From Actinomycetes bacterium (GTDB lineage: Bacteria > Actinomycetota > Acidimicrobiia > Acidimicrobiales > JAMCPL01), in contig JAJZWU010000004.1 of the NCBI GenBank assembly GCA_021846515.1, forward strand, positions 33,382 through 97,381: 64,000 bases of DNA, written 5' to 3'. The position numbers and the translations under genes are program-made. This document shows, in pieces, positions 47,628 through 56,541 of this stretch. Position 1 is the stretch's first letter, and every line of letters begins with the position of its first letter. Below the pieces are notes generated by a model, which saw only the letters and a program-made list of their open reading frames with translations, was not told the DNA's origin and made no database searches.

Positions 47628-50105
47628 ATGTTAGTTCGTCAATTTGGAACGCCGGTAAACGATCTTCCTCCGGTAGAAAAATTTACAGTGGAGTATACAG
47701 ACAAGACCCCCCCGGTGGACGTAGATCCTGCAACCTATGAAGTACTGAGACACCGGCTATGGTGGGCTTTAATAACCGTGTCAGAGACCCTGAAAAAGGT
47801 ATCAGGGACTATTGTTACCGCAGAAGGCAATGACATGAGCACCTACATATCGCTTGAGGATGGATCTCCAGTGTATCTCGGTCCATACGTGGCGTTGCAT
47901 TCCGGTATTGCAGACCTGCTAATCTCCAGAACCATAGAGACAGCCGGTGACGAAATAGAGCCCGGGGATATGATTTTGTGCAACGACCCTTGGATGGGGC
48001 CCGTACATCAGCCCGATTGCGCGGTGATTGCACCCCTGTTTGTAGACGGTACAATATTTTCATGGGTGGGGGTAACGCTTCATCAGTTGGATATGGGAGG
48101 AATTGACCCCGGTGGCCTATGTCCCAATGCCCACGACGCCTTTGGTGAACCTCACATATATCCCGCAGTGAAGTTGGTAGAACATGGAAAGATGCGTCGT
48201 GACATAGATCGGATGCTCCGGCGCAATTCACGAATGCCCGACATAGTTGCTCTTGATATGCGTTCCATGGTTTCCGGCAACCACGCCGCGCTGCAGGAAT
48301 TGCAGTCACTGATTTCTACATACTCCCCGGAAGTAGTGCGTTCGGTCATGATAGAAATACAGGAAGATGCAAAGCGGCAATTTCGCGAACGACTACAGTC
48401 GCTTCCGAGAGGGCAGTTCAGCGGAATAGATCGTAATGAAGTGGGCGGCGCCGATCAATCATTGCAAGACGACGTTTATGAAGTTCAATGCACCCTACGC
48501 AATACCGGAGAAAAATTGATATTCGACTTCTCTGGTACATCAAAACAGTCCGGTGGCTTTGCCAACTGCGGGTATGGGGGGTTACGAAGTGCATGTCTTA
48601 TGTCGCTTATGGAATCTGCCGCCCTTAATATGCCCTGGAATGCTGGGGTGTCGTCCTGTGTAGAGATATGGACACAGCCCGGAACGGTTAACAACCCCAC
48701 GTGGCCGGCGGCGGTTTCTGATGGAATTACAGAGGGTGCCGTTACTACCGCTTTGGCGGCATCACAAGCCGTCTCGAATTGGTTGTTGGCATCAAAAAAC
48801 ATGAAGGACAGAGCGGGAGCAAACGGTGGAAACTTTCTTGGTAATACCCTTGGTGGTATTGATGAGAACGGAAAGCTGTGGGGCACGCTGCTTTTGGACA
48901 GCCTTGTACAGTCGTACGGGCCTACGTTGAACAGAGATGCCATTGATATGGCTGGGGCTCCCGGAATCCCATATACCCAAATTATAAACGTCGAGCAAAA
49001 TGAACAACACTATCCTCTTTTGTACCTATTTCGCCGAACCGGTCGTGGTACGGGAGGAGCTGGAAAGCACAGAGGGGGTAACGCTATCGAGTTCGCCTTT
49101 ACTCCTCACGGTGTTGATTTTGCGTATCTATTACTGTGGAATCATGGAGCTGAGTTCCCAAACACCGCACCAATGGATGGAGGGCTCCCCAATGGCGCAA
49201 ATCGCTTTCTTGTGGCGTCGGTACCCGATCTGGCTGATCGCATGAGGCATGGAATGTTGCCCCTTGACTTCAATGAACTCGGTGTAAGGGTGGATCACCT
49301 ACCAGCCAAATCCGACCGTCTGATCGTTCCCGGTGACCTTGTGCTCTTTGGTGCACAGGGAACCCCCGGATTTGGTGACCCCCTTGAACGTGATCCCGAT
49401 CTGGTGGCAAAGGACGTCGCAACAGGGCAATACACCGAAGATGTGGCTCGCTGCCTATATGGAGTGGTCCTGACGGAGGCCAATTTGAACGGGGGGGGTG
49501 ATTCAGCAGGTTCTGGAACCACCAATACCCTACGGGCAGACGGACAAGCCACCGAATCCCTCAGAAAGGATTACATCACTGCCCGCCTGGCAGCGTCCAG
49601 ACCGGTAATGGAATTAAACGACATGACTACCTGGATAAATACAGACAAACTGGGATGGGACTCTCTGTTGGACTACCTTTCGCAGGCAGAGAATAAGGCA
49701 GGTGAAACCATACTTAACGGCAACGGCAATCATCCGATTGACACCAACGAGAAAGGTGTATCTAACGGAAACGACGTACTGGTAAGTTATGGAGATTCTT
49801 TGCAGTTGTATTCAAACAAAGACGGTTCCTATGCCTGGAAATGTGCATCATGTGGAAATACCTACTGTGATCATACCGGTAATCCAAAACTGCACTCCAA
49901 TGTAGTGGTGTTGCCATTGAATTCGGTACATCCCTGGGCAAGCACGGTAAGGTTGGACAATCAACGGTTCTTCTGCAGAATATACCTCTGCCCGTCGTGT
50001 GGCCGGTCGTTTGCCTCCGAAATAAGCCGACCGGATGACCCCGTAATTCCTGATGCGCTACTGGACACCGAGTGGTTGGAGGATATTGCACCTGCCGGTG
50101 TCTGA
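47628..50105 (+). CDS. Hydantoinase B/oxoprolinase family protein (HyuB) with C-terminal acetone-carboxylase-gamma-like zinc domain
   Basis: DPATYEVLRHRLWWALITVSETLKKVSGTIVTAEGNDMS, NDPWMGPVHQPDCAVIAP, FGAQGTPGFGDPLERDPDLVAKDVATGQYT; tail WKCASCGNTYCDHTGNPK...RFFCRIYLCPSCGRSFASEISRPDDPVIPDALLDTEWL. Confidence 0.92.
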   Translation: MLVRQFGTPVNDLPPVEKFTVEYTDKTPPVDVDPATYEVLRHRLWWALITVSETLKKVSGTIVTAEGNDMSTYISLEDGSPVYLGPYVALHSGIADLLISRTIETAGDEIEPGDMILCNDPWMGPVHQPDCAVIAPLFVDGTIFSWVGVTLHQLDMGGIDPGGLCPNAHDAFGEPHIYPAVKLVEHGKMRRDIDRMLRRNSRMPDIVALDMRSMVSGNHAALQELQSLISTYSPEVVRSVMIEIQEDAKRQFRERLQSLPRGQFSGIDRNEVGGADQSLQDDVYEVQCTLRNTGEKLIFDFSGTSKQSGGFANCGYGGLRSACLMSLMESAALNMPWNAGVSSCVEIWTQPGTVNNPTWPAAVSDGITEGAVTTALAASQAVSNWLLASKNMKDRAGANGGNFLGNTLGGIDENGKLWGTLLLDSLVQSYGPTLNRDAIDMAGAPGIPYTQIINVEQNEQHYPLLYLFRRTGRGTGGAGKHRGGNAIEFAFTPHGVDFAYLLLWNHGAEFPNTAPMDGGLPNGANRFLVASVPDLADRMRHGMLPLDFNELGVRVDHLPAKSDRLIVPGDLVLFGAQGTPGFGDPLERDPDLVAKDVATGQYTEDVARCLYGVVLTEANLNGGGDSAGSGTTNTLRADGQATESLRKDYITARLAASRPVMELNDMTTWINTDKLGWDSLLDYLSQAENKAGETILNGNGNHPIDTNEKGVSNGNDVLVSYGDSLQLYSNKDGSYAWKCASCGNTYCDHTGNPKLHSNVVVLPLNSVHPWASTVRLDNQRFFCRIYLCPSCGRSFASEISRPDDPVIPDALLDTEWLEDIAPAGV

Positions 50106-50165
50106 TCGGTGTCTGACCCACCACTTGCCAACGAAGGGATGGCCTTCGAAATAAATATCCGACCG

Positions 50166-50582
50166 TTAAAGTTTCTCGAGTAGTTCTTCAACTAGCTTGT
50201 CTATATCATCTCTGATCCTTCTTACCGCATCTATGTCTTTGCCGGACGGATCTTCAACGTCCCAACTAAGATAACGCTTTCCCGGGTAAACGGGGCATGC
50301 GTCGCCGCATCCCATAGTAATGACAATATCGGCCTCTCTGGCATCTGCGTCGGTAAGTAGTTTTGGTTTTGCCAATGACATATCAATGCCGATCTCCAGC
50401 ATGGCTTCTACGGCTACCGGGTTTATCTCACTGGCTGGTGCCGATCCAGCAGAGCGCACATCTACTCGGTCTTTTGCTCTCACTTTCAATAACGAGGCGG
50501 CCATCTGTGATCTGCCCGCATTGTGTGTACACACAAACAACACCAAAGGTTTGTTTTCGGTATAACTGTTACCTTCTACCAC
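50166..50582 (-). CDS. arsC: Arsenate reductase ArsC (low-MW PTPase fold)
   Basis: VLFVCTHNAGRSQMAASLL (CX5R), ADIVITMGCGDACPVYPGKRYLSWDVEDPSGKDIDAVRRIRDDI. Confidence 0.92.
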   Translation of the reverse strand: MVEGNSYTENKPLVLFVCTHNAGRSQMAASLLKVRAKDRVDVRSAGSAPASEINPVAVEAMLEIGIDMSLAKPKLLTDADAREADIVITMGCGDACPVYPGKRYLSWDVEDPSGKDIDAVRRIRDDIDKLVEELLEKL

Positions 50583-50583
50583 T

Positions 50584-51066
50584 TTATTCTCTTGTTATCG
50601 ATTTACCAACTACCACTATCTTAATGTGTTCTACCGCCGCGTTGCTTCCTGGACGGGAGTCGTATGAGGCGTCGGCTGGGGGTTCGCCTGCTTTTGGTAG
50701 TTTACTCATCGGACTGCTGGTAGTACTTTGACCACCCGAAAAATTGCTCTTTTCGATTATTTCGTTAATTCTATCTATTATATCGCAATATACAGTTTTT
50801 ATATAAGCTGCTACATTGGTGTCACTGGCTATAATTACCATTTCATTCCCGTGTATGTTTGCAAATGCAACTTTTTCGTTTAACGGCTCTCCCCATATAT
50901 TATTCCAATTAGCCATAATCACTTTTACCAGGTCAAGCTGTTTATCTCCATTGTTTCCTCCCTCCTCAGAAGTTTTATTGATGGCTTTACCTGTGCTTAC
51001 AAGGTGATCGTTACTGTCTTCACCTAGATTCAAGTAGGTATAAATTGATTCTTTTATGCTCCTCAT
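50584..51066 (-). CDS. DUF721 (DciA-like) protein
   Basis: WNNIWGEPLNEKVAFANIHGNEMVIIASDTNVAAYIKTVYCDIIDRINEII follows the DUF721 pattern; position next to dnaN; start at MRSIKESIY avoids dnaN overlap. Confidence 0.72.
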   Translation of the reverse strand: MRSIKESIYTYLNLGEDSNDHLVSTGKAINKTSEEGGNNGDKQLDLVKVIMANWNNIWGEPLNEKVAFANIHGNEMVIIASDTNVAAYIKTVYCDIIDRINEIIEKSNFSGGQSTTSSPMSKLPKAGEPPADASYDSRPGSNAAVEHIKIVVVGKSITRE

Positions 51067-51094
51067 TATAAGTATATTAGTATCCGCGCTATTT

Positions 51095-52222
51095 TTAATC
51101 CTTAATCCTAATTGGCATAAGATAGTATTTAAAGTTGCTATCATCAGGAGATGATATTAGGGCAGCATACTTACTATCATCAAACGATATTTCTATAGTA
51201 TCCCCATCCAATACTTCCACTCCGTCGATTACGAAATTGGGATTGAATCCTATGCTAAAGGATTCGTCCCCTTCATATGTTGCTTCTACCTGTTCGTTTG
51301 CTTTTCCCAGTGTAACAGAGTTTATATATAACTCTATTCCTATCTCTGACCAGGATAGGTTTACTTTTGATGTATCGTCTTTTGCCAGTATACTAATCCG
51401 CTTAAGAGAATCGATTAGGTGTGATTTACTTATAGTAATTTTATTCTTGTAGGTATGATTGGTTACCGACTCAAATGAAGGAAACTTTCCATTAACCAGC
51501 CTACTGTATATTTCTATGTTATCAAATATAAAGTTTATGTCTGTATCAGAAACGTTTATAGATAGTTTGTCTTCACCGCTACTGTCGTTATTGGATGAAC
51601 CAATTAGTCTAGCCACATCAGTCAATACTTTTGATGGAATTAGGATTTCGCTATCCAGAATTGAAGTGGTGTCTACTCCGGACATTCGTGCAAATGAAAG
51701 TCTATAGGAATCGGTAGATGTAAATTGCAATTCGTCTGTTAGTGCCTTCATGTGAATGCTTGTCAGTATTGGCCTTGTATCATCTTTAGACGATGCTTTC
51801 AGTATTTGGCGTGTCAGGTTAACAAATGTATTTTTTGGCAATTCAATAGGGTTACCCGTAGGAAATACTATGGGAGGAAATTCATTGATATCCATAGTTC
51901 TAAGTTCAAACTGCATGTTCTTTTCCTTAACAAATAACATACTGTCTACAAGCGAAATTTCTATTGCACCAGGGGGCATAGCTGCTACTATGTCTGCCAG
52001 TAATCTAGATGAAACTACACATGCACCGTTTTCTGAAGACTGTACCCGTACTGAACACCTGGTTGCTGAATCCAAATCGGTGGTAAGTAGATTTAACACG
52101 TTATCCTCCATGGTAATTCGTACAAGGCCGGGTAGTTGGCTGAATTGAGAACGTGTACCACCCTGTCTGGATACCTTCTTCATAGCATCAGCTAAAATAG
52201 ACTGTTCGGCTATTAAATTCAT
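51095..52222 (-). CDS. dnaN: DNA polymerase III subunit beta (sliding clamp)
   Basis: MNLIAEQSILADAMKKVSR, FSIGFNPNFVIDGVEVL, YYLMPIRI C-terminus. Confidence 0.96.
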   Translation of the reverse strand: MNLIAEQSILADAMKKVSRQGGTRSQFSQLPGLVRITMEDNVLNLLTTDLDSATRCSVRVQSSENGACVVSSRLLADIVAAMPPGAIEISLVDSMLFVKEKNMQFELRTMDINEFPPIVFPTGNPIELPKNTFVNLTRQILKASSKDDTRPILTSIHMKALTDELQFTSTDSYRLSFARMSGVDTTSILDSEILIPSKVLTDVARLIGSSNNDSSGEDKLSINVSDTDINFIFDNIEIYSRLVNGKFPSFESVTNHTYKNKITISKSHLIDSLKRISILAKDDTSKVNLSWSEIGIELYINSVTLGKANEQVEATYEGDESFSIGFNPNFVIDGVEVLDGDTIEISFDDSKYAALISSPDDSNFKYYLMPIRIKD

Positions 52223-52447
52223 ATTGTGTATATTCTCCTAAGTAATCTATATTTATATATTAGTAGTAGTAGTAGTAGGTGTGAATTGTGCATTCTTTAA
52301 CGTATTACCTGGTAATTACAATACTTTCACTTTCTCAACCAAGTGTACTGATTGTGGAAAACTATCAGCTTTAGTAATTACACCTTGATCATATGTGTAT
52401 ATACACCATATTATACATAGTAATATCCACAGGTTTACCACCATATT

Positions 52448-53872
52448 TTAACTGTACTCTTTTATCATTTTAGTTAACATCATAATTTGATTGTATAGTT
52501 CCCGATCATTATTCATATCGTTGGTTATTTTTTCTACGGCATGTATTACAGTGGTATGGTCGCGATCACCAAAATGGCGTGCGATTGCCGGATAAGAGTA
52601 ATCAGTGAGTTCTCTTATGAGATACATAGCCAGCTGCCTGGCGCGTACAAGTGGACGATTTCGTGCTGGACCGGATAAATCTGAAGAGCTGTAACCCAAT
52701 TGTGCTGAGACTATATACTTGATTTTTTCTGGAGTTATTATTTGAGTAGCGGATGTAAATATATCGGTCAGTGTCGATTTGGCCAACTCTATATCAAGCG
52801 TTTTGTTGGTAAGTCGTGCATAAGCAGTTACGCGTGTCAGAGCACCTTCCAGTTCACGTATATTCGTGGTTATATGGGTAGCTATAAACTCGTATACATC
52901 TTGTGGTACCGGTATTGTCAAGTTGTCAAGTTGTGATTTGTTTTGCAAAATGGCTATTCTGGTTTCCAGCTCCGGAGGTTGTACGTCTGTTATTAAACCA
53001 GACATAAACCTACTGCGTAAACGATGCTCCAGGGTAGACAGGGAACTTGGTGGTTTGTCAGAGGTAAATACCAATTGCTTTGAAGCGCCGTATAGGTCGG
53101 CAAACGTATAAAAGAACTCCTCCTGTAACTGTTCCTTACCTCCAAGAAATTGAACATCGTCTACCAGAAGAACGTCGCACTCACGATAACGTTTTTTGAA
53201 AAAAATCTGAGTGTTGTTTCTTATTGCTTCGACAAATTCATTCAAGAATTGTTCTGTTGATACATATCGTATTATACTATTAGTTGTGCTGTGTATGTAG
53301 TTTCCTATTGCGTGTAAGAGGTGTGTTTTACCAAGTCCAGTACCCCCGTGAATTAGTAGTGGGTTGTACGACCTGGCTGGTGATTCAGCTACTGCCATCG
53401 CTGCTGCATGGGCAAATCTATTGGAAGAGCCTATTACAAAATTGTCAAACGTATAACGAGGGTCAAGTTCGTTATTGTCTCGAGATACAGCTATATGGTC
53501 TTGGTAATTATTTTGAATGTCCTGAGTTTCACGTCCCTCATGCTCCCCTGTTTGGATATACTGCAATTCATCGTACTGATTTCCGTTGTGTTGCCTCACC
53601 AGAAGCTGTATTTCAGGAGTACTTCCAAGGGTTTCCTCAACGGCTTTATGTAGTAACGGTAAAAACGCGGATTCTATTTTTGATTTAACAATTCCGCTTG
53701 GCAATGTCAGGATTACGCGTGATGAAGATATATTATCGCATTTGATATTTGCCAACCAGGTTTTCCAGACAGCATCAGAAACCATTGTACGTATGGTCTG
53801 TGTACAAAGTTTCCACAGCTCATCTTGATCACCCAACTCGGATAACTTGGTGCTTGTGTTGATGGTATCCAC
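52448..53872 (-). CDS. dnaA: Chromosomal replication initiator protein DnaA
   Basis: YTFDNFVIGSSNRFAHAAAMAVAESPARSYNPLLIHGGTGLGKTHLLHAIGNY, DVLLVDDVQFLGGKEQLQEEFFYTF, RQLAMYLIRELTDYSYPAIARHFGDRDHTTVIHAVEKI. Confidence 0.98.
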   Translation of the reverse strand: MDTINTSTKLSELGDQDELWKLCTQTIRTMVSDAVWKTWLANIKCDNISSSRVILTLPSGIVKSKIESAFLPLLHKAVEETLGSTPEIQLLVRQHNGNQYDELQYIQTGEHEGRETQDIQNNYQDHIAVSRDNNELDPRYTFDNFVIGSSNRFAHAAAMAVAESPARSYNPLLIHGGTGLGKTHLLHAIGNYIHSTTNSIIRYVSTEQFLNEFVEAIRNNTQIFFKKRYRECDVLLVDDVQFLGGKEQLQEEFFYTFADLYGASKQLVFTSDKPPSSLSTLEHRLRSRFMSGLITDVQPPELETRIAILQNKSQLDNLTIPVPQDVYEFIATHITTNIRELEGALTRVTAYARLTNKTLDIELAKSTLTDIFTSATQIITPEKIKYIVSAQLGYSSSDLSGPARNRPLVRARQLAMYLIRELTDYSYPAIARHFGDRDHTTVIHAVEKITNDMNNDRELYNQIMMLTKMIKEYS

Positions 53873-54258
53873 AGCTTTTCAACTCTTGTGGAAAACGTAC
53901 TTTGGTATTCCCAAAACCACCCTAAACATGTCAAACCATGACACAAAATCGACACCCTTGTATGTATCGTAGAAACGTCTGAAAATATTAATATTCACAT
54001 GTTGGAAGTTACACCACCTGAGACCGACTTGCTAGCGGATCGTTAAAATCACCGTGTAACTGGCAAAATACCATGCTGTCGTTTATCTTGGATAACGTTC
54101 TATGGACGGGCAAGAACAAAAACCCGTACTGCCCGCGATGGGTGTTTATTTCTGGTATAGTGAAACAGTGTGCCGAGAGCATACCGGGTGCTATAATTTT
54201 GGCTCCCGTTGGTACTGTAAGAAGTGGTATATATTTTAGATTAAAGGCAAGACATAGT

Positions 54259-54405
54259 ATGAAAAGAACTTATCAGCCAAAGACACGCCGCAGGTTGCGA
54301 AAGCATGGATTTAGACACAGGATGGCAACAAAGGCCGGAAGACGCATTCTTCAAAGCAGAAGACTGAAGGCCAGAAAAAAGTTAACGGTCCAACGAGCAG
54401 CGTAA
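54259..54405 (+). CDS. rpmH: 50S ribosomal protein bL34
   Basis: [48 protein letters not shown]. Confidence 0.98.
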   Translation: MKRTYQPKTRRRLRKHGFRHRMATKAGRRILQSRRLKARKKLTVQRAA

Positions 54406-54407
54406 AA

Positions 54408-54782
54408 ATTGGTGCAGTAAGCGACCAAGCTACCTTCAGACAGCTTCTGCGCGGCGCCAGAGCTATAAAGCCAGGAGTAATGTCGGTAAAATTTGCGCCA
54501 ACAGAAGAGCCCTTTACCGGTGTGCGTGTTGCGTTTTCTGTACCGGCACGAATTGGTTGCGCTGTAGTAAGGAACCGTATAAAGAGGAGAATACGAGCTG
54601 TTATACGTCAAAACGGTGATCATATAGTCAGTGGCGCTTATTTGATAAGGGTTCACGATAGATTGGATGGGTTAAATCACAGTGAACTATCTGCTTTGGT
54701 CAATCAGTTAATGCGTGAGTCCAGCATAAAACCAAGATGTTCCGTAGGCAAAAATAGAAATGAATTACTTTTAGGTAAATAA
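54408..54782 (+). CDS. rnpA: Ribonuclease P protein component
   Basis: TFRQLLRGARAIKPGVMSVKFAPTE...VRVAFSVPARIGCAVVRNRIKRRIRAVIRQ; conserved N-terminus extends upstream of ATG 54480 to an ATT at 54408 with no ATG/GTG/TTG available. Confidence 0.85.
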   Translation: MGAVSDQATFRQLLRGARAIKPGVMSVKFAPTEEPFTGVRVAFSVPARIGCAVVRNRIKRRIRAVIRQNGDHIVSGAYLIRVHDRLDGLNHSELSALVNQLMRESSIKPRCSVGKNRNELLLGK

Positions 54783-54803
54783 AAAGTTAGTCGTGAATAA
54801 ACA

Positions 54804-55109
54804 ATGAAATTATTAAAAAATAAATCTGAATATAATAGTTCAATAAGTGTAATAAAAAAAGAACAGCTACCACTAACTACTAGTATTGGACTGTTGCCGA
54901 TAAAGGTATATAGAATTTTACGTGCGGGTAGGCCATCGCCGTGTAGGTATATTCCGAGCTGCTCGGAGTATACCTTACAGGCTATTACTAGATTTGGGGT
55001 GTTGCGTGGCTGGTGGATGGGGGTTTTACGTGTTACAAAATGCAGACCGGGTGGTGGGTTTGGCTTTGATCCCGTGCCCGATAAAGATTCGATAACCGAT
55101 AAAGATTAA
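54804..55109 (+). CDS. yidD: Membrane protein insertion efficiency factor YidD
   Basis: IKVYRILRAGRPSPCRYIPSCSEYTLQAITRFGVLRGWWMGVLRVTKCRPGGGFGFDPVP. Confidence 0.96.
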   Translation: MKLLKNKSEYNSSISVIKKEQLPLTTSIGLLPIKVYRILRAGRPSPCRYIPSCSEYTLQAITRFGVLRGWWMGVLRVTKCRPGGGFGFDPVPDKDSITDKD

Positions 55110-55121
55110 GGAAATGTTGGC

Positions 55122-56336
55122 GTGATAATTGCAAGTACACTAGGGCAAATATTTCAACCAATTTTTGAACTATTTGCATATACAATAGCATTTTTTTATG
55201 CAATAATACCTAATTACGCAATAGCTATAACACTATTAACTATTGCGGTAATGGTAATAACTGCTCCACTAACCATCAAGGGAACCGTATCCATGATGGC
55301 CATGCAAAGATTTGCTCCCGAGATGAAGAAGATTCAACAAAAATACAAGGGAGACAAGGTAAAGCAAAACGAAGAGCTCATGGCGTTGTACAAGAAGCAT
55401 AACATCAGTCCCATGGGGGGATGCCTACCGCTACTATTGCAATTACCAGTATTTTTTATACTTTATGGGGTAATTGACGGACTTATTAATACAGTACGCA
55501 ACAAACACCATCAGATTGTTGCAGAACCCAGATATATAGGACACAGTACGTCTCTTTACCATCATCTGATAGTTACCCCCGGTAGGATCATGTCGTTCGG
55601 TATTAATTTGGCCAGTAAGGCACTTGCCCATCATTCATCGGTTGTGGCATCACTTCCGTTTTGGCTGCTTGTTGCTGCTGCTATAGCTGCACAGTACTAC
55701 CAGATGCGGCAAATGAATAGATGGAACCCAGATGCCGCCAAAGCAAATCCACAGGCCCAAATGATGCAAAAGTATATGCCGGTAATTATGGCAATAATAT
55801 ATATCAATATTCCTGCCGGAGTAAATGTCTATTTTATTATATCCAGTTTGTGTCGTATAGGCCTGCAAGAGGGCATTTATAGGTTTGGCTGGGGAATGAA
55901 AGCCCTGAATGCCGAGCAGTCAAAATCGGAATCGGACAATCCTGATAAAGTGGTTAATGGTACGGTAAAACCAAAACGACCATCTATTATGGAGCGCATG
56001 CTTGAAGCCCAACAGAGAGCCATGACCAATTCTAAACAACTGGAAGAGAAGAAACAAGCCATGTTGACCGAAGCCAGAGATGTTAGGAGTGACGACGGTA
56101 TAGTTCCAAAAAACAATAACAGTGCAGATAAAAATACGCTCAGAGATACAGAAACGGGCACTCAGGATACAAACGGGCACTCAGGAAAAAACGGAGCGCC
56201 AGACAGAGAGTCAGGTTCATCTTACGGTGCTCCTCAATCGGACAAACGTATAAAAAATATCCCTACCGATCAATCGTTGGAACGGAAAAACGTCCATCCA
56301 CGTTCCAGGGATAAACGTACCAGAAAACCAAGGTAA
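55122..56336 (+). CDS. yidC: Membrane protein insertase YidC
   Basis: MMAMQRFAPEMKKIQQKYKGDKVKQNEELMALYKKHNISPMGGCLPLLLQLPVFFILYGVI; charged disordered C-terminal tail. Confidence 0.95.
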   Translation: MIIASTLGQIFQPIFELFAYTIAFFYAIIPNYAIAITLLTIAVMVITAPLTIKGTVSMMAMQRFAPEMKKIQQKYKGDKVKQNEELMALYKKHNISPMGGCLPLLLQLPVFFILYGVIDGLINTVRNKHHQIVAEPRYIGHSTSLYHHLIVTPGRIMSFGINLASKALAHHSSVVASLPFWLLVAAAIAAQYYQMRQMNRWNPDAAKANPQAQMMQKYMPVIMAIIYINIPAGVNVYFIISSLCRIGLQEGIYRFGWGMKALNAEQSKSESDNPDKVVNGTVKPKRPSIMERMLEAQQRAMTNSKQLEEKKQAMLTEARDVRSDDGIVPKNNNSADKNTLRDTETGTQDTNGHSGKNGAPDRESGSSYGAPQSDKRIKNIPTDQSLERKNVHPRSRDKRTRKPR

Positions 56337-56541
56337 AATGGTGCGGGTTAAACAAAACGATAATCGTGTGTGTTGCAAAGTAGGCAACATGCCAGCTTTA
56401 TGTTCTGAAGTTTCACGTTCTGAGTCACAAACTGGCTATTCATTTCAGAAAGTGCATGCACCCACAAGGCGACGTCTATTACCCAATTATATGGTAGCAG
56501 TGCAAGCTTATTGGTTGATAGGATAACATAGGAGAAGAGTA

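Noticed and set aside
47815-48309. 164-aa - strand ORF
   Set aside because: Antisense within hyuB; no recognisable motifs.
52260-52278. (TAG)n microsatellite in the dnaN-dnaA gap considered as a phase-variable promoter element
   Set aside because: Short tract; no promoter spacing evidence. Also resembles the trinucleotide-rich element of some origins, so only noted under oriC.
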